The position numbers and the translations under genes are program-made. Below the pieces are notes generated by a model that worked only from the letters and a program-made list of their open reading frames with translations, was not told where the DNA came from and did no database searches. From contig SKMY01000239.1 in NCBI GenBank assembly GCA_007120815.1, forward strand, positions 1-8,148: DNA of 8,148 nucleotides, in the 5' to 3' direction. The stretch is from Syntrophomonadaceae bacterium. Its GTDB lineage: Bacteria; Bacillota_D; Dethiobacteria; DTU022; UBA8154. Shown in pieces: positions 6,055 through 8,148 of the stretch (the first letter of the stretch is position 1; each line of letters opens with the position of its first letter).

Positions 6055-6823
6055 AAGGTTGACTGATGCCACCAAAACGCCTATCCCGGTCTTGATAGTC
6101 CCAAATGGCCTCCAACAAGTGATCTCGAGTAAAATCCGGCCAGAGCACGTGAGAAAACCACAACTCAGTATATGCAGCTTGCCAAAGCAAAAAATTACTG
6201 ATTCTAAGCTCGCCACTTGGCCTGATTAACAGATCAGGATCCGGAAGATCTTTGCTATATAGGTAGTTGGAAAACAAGGCCTCATTGATGTCCTGGAGAC
6301 TTATGTTACCATCCTGAACATCGCGGCAAAGATGATGGATGGCTTGCATGATATCTAAACGGCCGCCATAGTTAAGGGCAAAGTTTAATATCATTCCTGT
6401 ATTATGCCGGGTTTCCGATAAGGCATTTTCTACGGCATCCAAGGTGCTTTCCGGCAATTGTGCCAAATCCCCCATTGCCCTGATGACAACGTTTTTTTTA
6501 ATTAATGTGGGCAGCTCTTTTTGCAGGTACTCTTCAGGCAATCGCATTAAAAAGTCAACTTCCCACCGGGGCCTTTTCCAGTTTTCTGTAGAAAAGGCGA
6601 ACAGCGTCAGCACGTTAATGCCAAGTTCGTCAGAAAACATGACCATGTCTTTTAACGCTTTCATTCCGCTCCTGTGACCGGCAATTCTCGGCAGGCCTCG
6701 CTTGTGAGCCCAGCGACCGTTACCGTCCATGATGACAGCCACATGTTTAGGAAGCTCCTTTGCTTTAACCTGGTTTAAGAGGAATTCATGTTTCTTTTTT
6801 CCCGTTTTGATCTTCTCGGCCAT
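6053..6823 (-). CDS. uppS: Undecaprenyl diphosphate synthase (cis-prenyltransferase, UPP synthase)
   Basis: UppS condenses isopentenyl diphosphate units onto farnesyl diphosphate in cis to make the C55 carrier lipid for peptidoglycan and other wall polymers. The 256-residue protein carries the full set of family motifs. HVAVIMDGNGRWA (27-39) includes the catalytic Asp33. AGHRSGMKAL (48-57) and FSTENWKRP (77-85) follow. RPSGELRISNF then WQAAYTE, starting at residue 201, form the IPP-binding site. The first 24 residues are a basic lead-in of a length common in Firmicutes. ATG 6823 is preceded closely by AAGGTGG (only 3 nt spacing), a tight fit; a second AAGG further up gives 11 nt. A hairpin stands in the 55-nt gap upstream. 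The gene is cotranscribed with cdsA, which follows after 12 nt, and draws on C5 units from the Dxr/IspG pathway encoded downstream. Confidence 0.97.
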   Translation of the reverse strand: MAEKIKTGKKKHEFLLNQVKAKELPKHVAVIMDGNGRWAHKRGLPRIAGHRSGMKALKDMVMFSDELGINVLTLFAFSTENWKRPRWEVDFLMRLPEEYLQKELPTLIKKNVVIRAMGDLAQLPESTLDAVENALSETRHNTGMILNFALNYGGRLDIMQAIHHLCRDVQDGNISLQDINEALFSNYLYSKDLPDPDLLIRPSGELRISNFLLWQAAYTELWFSHVLWPDFTRDHLLEAIWDYQDRDRRFGGISQP

Positions 6824-6842
6824 TTTCCACCTTACCTTATAA

Positions 6843-6866
6843 ATTTACCCCCAGTCGGGGGCAAAT
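6843..6866 (-). other. RNA hairpin in the leader of uppS
   Basis: In the minus-strand RNA, AUUUGCCCCC (6866-6857), loop GACU and GGGGGUAAAU (6852-6843) form a 10-bp stem with one G-U pair. The same position on the plus strand would be an A-C mismatch, so the fold favours the sense transcript. It is followed by UUAUAAGG, too short a U-run for an efficient terminator. The stem ends about 10 nt before the uppS ribosome-binding region. Roles as a processing site, weak attenuator or translation modulator are all possible. Confidence 0.55.
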
Positions 6867-6878
6867 GATTATCGACAT

Positions 6879-7220
6879 CTATTCATTTATTCCATTCATC
6901 TCAGGCGCAACAAGTAACTCAATAACACGCTCCCTCATGACCTGCTTGATAACCCTGTAATTAGGTGGTAAACAGTCAACAGGTTTTTTCTGTTCGAATT
7001 TCTTATGGGAAGGTGTTGTTTTTTTTAAATAATAATTCAAACCCAAACCTTCCAGCTGCTTCAACGCAAAATCAAGCCGAAAGGCTGTTACATCGGGAAC
7101 ATGCAAGCTCATCACACGCTTTCCATAAATAGAAACAGCTGCCGAACCAAAAAACAGAAACGCCCCTGCTAAACTATACTTCCATAATTTCCTTTTCCTT
7201 AACCTCCAGGTACTTATCAA
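6879..7220 (-). CDS. Small membrane-anchored protein with a PASTA-like extracytoplasmic domain (tentative)
   Basis: This 113-residue protein has a basic start (RLRKRKLWK), one membrane segment at about residues 13-32, then a soluble domain predicted outside the cell by the positive-inside rule. The domain begins [22 protein letters not shown] (40-61) and ends [19 protein letters not shown] (89-107). This follows the PASTA order of VPdV...A...L...GL, then rVi-Q, then a final strand. A lysine-rich stretch, [15 protein letters not shown], sits between. PASTA domains bind muropeptides or wall parts in PknB-type kinases and penicillin-binding proteins, but here there is no kinase or transpeptidase. 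The only ATG/GTG/TTG start that keeps the membrane segment is TTG 7220. It overlaps the end of frr by 47 nt and has a poor, closely spaced GGAAGAGG site. The gene is in line with frr and uppS, so it is probably cotranscribed. The domain call is my reading, not a database hit. Confidence 0.7.
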   Translation of the reverse strand: MISTWRLRKRKLWKYSLAGAFLFFGSAAVSIYGKRVMSLHVPDVTAFRLDFALKQLEGLGLNYYLKKTTPSHKKFEQKKPVDCLPPNYRVIKQVMRERVIELLVAPEMNGINE

Positions 7221-7728
7221 CCTCTTCCGTTTGCTTGGATGTTAGTTCCTGAACTTCTTCCTGGGCAATTCTTAATTCATCTTCGGAAATATGACCGCCT
7301 TTTTCCTGGCTTTTTAACTGATCATTGGCATCTCGACGGATATTCCTGATGGCTACTTTAGATTCTTCTGCTTTTTTACGGACAACTTTTACCAGTTCTT
7401 TCCTTCTTTCCTCCGTCAGCTGGGGGATGGTTAACCTGATAATGCTGCCATCGCTGTTTGGTGTTAAACCCAGGTCGGATTTCATGATTGCTTTTTCAAT
7501 GTCCTTTAGCGCGTTTTTGTCCCAAGGTTGAATAACCAGCAACCTGGGCTCAGGCGCAGTTATGGTTGCAAGCTGGTTCAAAGGAGTAGGCGTGTTGTAA
7601 TAATCGACGATAATCTTGTCAAGTAAAGAAGGGACTGCTCGACCTGCCCTGAGCGTTGAGAGCTCCTTGTTAAACGCTTCAACGCTTTTTTTCATTCTTT
7701 TTTCGGCATTCGCAATAATTTCATCCAT
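7174..7728 (-). CDS. frr: Ribosome recycling factor (RRF)
   Basis: RRF works with EF-G to split the post-termination ribosome. The 184-residue length is exactly normal. Domain I, a three-helix bundle, is formed by residues 1-30 (LSTLRAGRA at 23-31) and the C-terminal part from about 105 ([32 protein letters not shown] at 128-136). Domain II, the beta-rich insertion, holds [16 protein letters not shown] and IQPWDK. ATG 7728 shares its A with the pyrH stop in TAATG. A GGGGAGGG purine block about 8 nt upstream, inside the end of pyrH, is its ribosome-binding site. pyrH-frr adjacency is conserved widely in bacteria. The last 47 nt overlap the small membrane-protein gene in another frame. Confidence 0.98.
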   Translation of the reverse strand: MDEIIANAEKRMKKSVEAFNKELSTLRAGRAVPSLLDKIIVDYYNTPTPLNQLATITAPEPRLLVIQPWDKNALKDIEKAIMKSDLGLTPNSDGSIIRLTIPQLTEERRKELVKVVRKKAEESKVAIRNIRRDANDQLKSQEKGGHISEDELRIAQEEVQELTSKQTEEVDKYLEVKEKEIMEV

Positions 7729-8148
7729 TAAGATAACCCTCCCCTTACAATAGTTCCTAATTTTTCTCCCATGATCACTCTTTTGATGTTACCTGACTTG
7801 TTTAACCCAAAAACAACCAGCGTAATCTTATTATCCATACACAACGAGGCTGCCGTAGAGTCCATCACCCCTAAACCAGATTTAATCACATCGATGTAGT
7901 TTAGTTCTGTATATTTAAATGCGTCAGGATTAACCAGCGGGTCCATGTTATAAACTGCATCAACTTTTCCTTTGGCCAGAAGAATGACTTCCGCTTCGAT
8001 TTCTGCCGCGCGCAGTGCCGCCGTTGTGTCCGTGGAAAAGTACGGGTTCCCGGTTCCTCCTGCAAATATAACGATCCGTCCTTTTTCCAGGTGCCGAATT
8101 GCTCGTCTACGAATATAAGGTTCGGCAACTTGCTGCATATCTATGGCC
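7728..8148 (-). CDS. pyrH: UMP kinase, C-terminal part (5' end cut by window edge)
   Basis: PyrH phosphorylates UMP to UDP with ATP in pyrimidine nucleotide synthesis; the bacterial enzyme is a hexamer of the amino-acid-kinase fold. 139 residues are visible, starting at ...[23 protein letters not shown], so roughly the first 100 residues are missing. [20 protein letters not shown] is the phosphate/UMP-binding loop, [10 protein letters not shown] is the typical loop after the V-D-A/G-V-Y strand, and [15 protein letters not shown] and [17 protein letters not shown] complete the C-terminus. The reading frame enters from the window edge; the ATG at 8138 is internal, as upstream codons continue the family sequence. 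The stop TAA overlaps the frr start by one base, so the two are translationally coupled. Confidence 0.97.
   Translation of the reverse strand, partial: AIDMQQVAEPYIRRRAIRHLEKGRIVIFAGGTGNPYFSTDTTAALRAAEIEAEVILLAKGKVDAVYNMDPLVNPDAFKYTELNYIDVIKSGLGVMDSTAASLCMDNKITLVVFGLNKSGNIKRVIMGEKLGTIVRGGLS

Noticed and set aside
6830..6865. A promoter-like pair TTGCCC, 17 bp, TATAAG upstream of uppS on the minus strand.
   Set aside because: Its spacer is the hairpin itself, the -35 matches only TTG, and the start point would leave a leader too short to contain the ribosome-binding site. Readthrough from frr explains uppS expression.
1..8148. A search for mobile elements, CRISPR repeats, tRNA/rRNA genes, toxin-antitoxin or defence genes.
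   Set aside because: All coding space is taken by recognisable housekeeping genes. No inverted terminal repeats, repeat arrays, cloverleaf segments or foreign-looking composition were seen, so I do not claim a new system here.

Overview
This window is a contiguous piece of bacterial chromosome in which every supportable gene lies on the minus strand, so transcription runs from high to low coordinates. The gene order in that direction is pyrH (5' part missing) - frr - small PASTA-like membrane protein - uppS - cdsA - dxr - rseP - ispG - family 2 glycosyltransferase - rimP - nusA (3' part missing). This is the conserved Gram-positive cluster joining UMP kinase and ribosome recycling to lipid-carrier, isoprenoid and phospholipid synthesis, and then to the rimP-nusA translation/transcription operon. 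The gene order, AT-leaning composition, strong Shine-Dalgarno sites, frequent GTG/TTG starts and single-PDZ RseP suggest a Firmicute of class Clostridia, perhaps Peptococcaceae-like. The lineage is an inference from order and protein style, not from a search.

Region by region. Positions 6040-8148 hold the tightly packed group pyrH-frr-(PASTA-like)-uppS-cdsA. pyrH and frr share a base in TAATG, the small gene overlaps the end of frr, and the cdsA ribosome-binding site overlaps the uppS stop codon. Positions 1183-5183 hold dxr-rseP-ispG-glycosyltransferase, preceded at 5210-5239 by a good internal promoter with an extended -10. Positions 1-1177 hold the start of the rimP-nusA operon. It has its own promoter (1149-1177) and a leader carrying a perfect 10-bp hairpin followed by an interrupted U-tract just ahead of the rimP ribosome-binding site.

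How the genes work together. Dxr and IspG are the first committed step and a late iron-sulfur step of the MEP isoprenoid pathway. UppS turns the resulting C5 units into undecaprenyl diphosphate, the carrier lipid for cell-wall synthesis. CdsA makes CDP-diacylglycerol for phospholipids. RseP is a membrane protease for regulated intramembrane proteolysis. PyrH supplies UDP/UTP, Frr recycles ribosomes, RimP matures the 30S subunit, and NusA controls pausing and termination.

The window is mostly housekeeping, and I see no mobile element, CRISPR array, RNA gene or defence system. The points most worth a second look are the rimP leader (a candidate NusA-dependent autoregulatory attenuator), the small membrane-anchored PASTA-like protein between frr and uppS, the glycosyltransferase between ispG and rimP where polC and/or proS often sit, and a 14-A run inside the nusA reading frame. 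No intergenic stretch exceeds about 115 bases.
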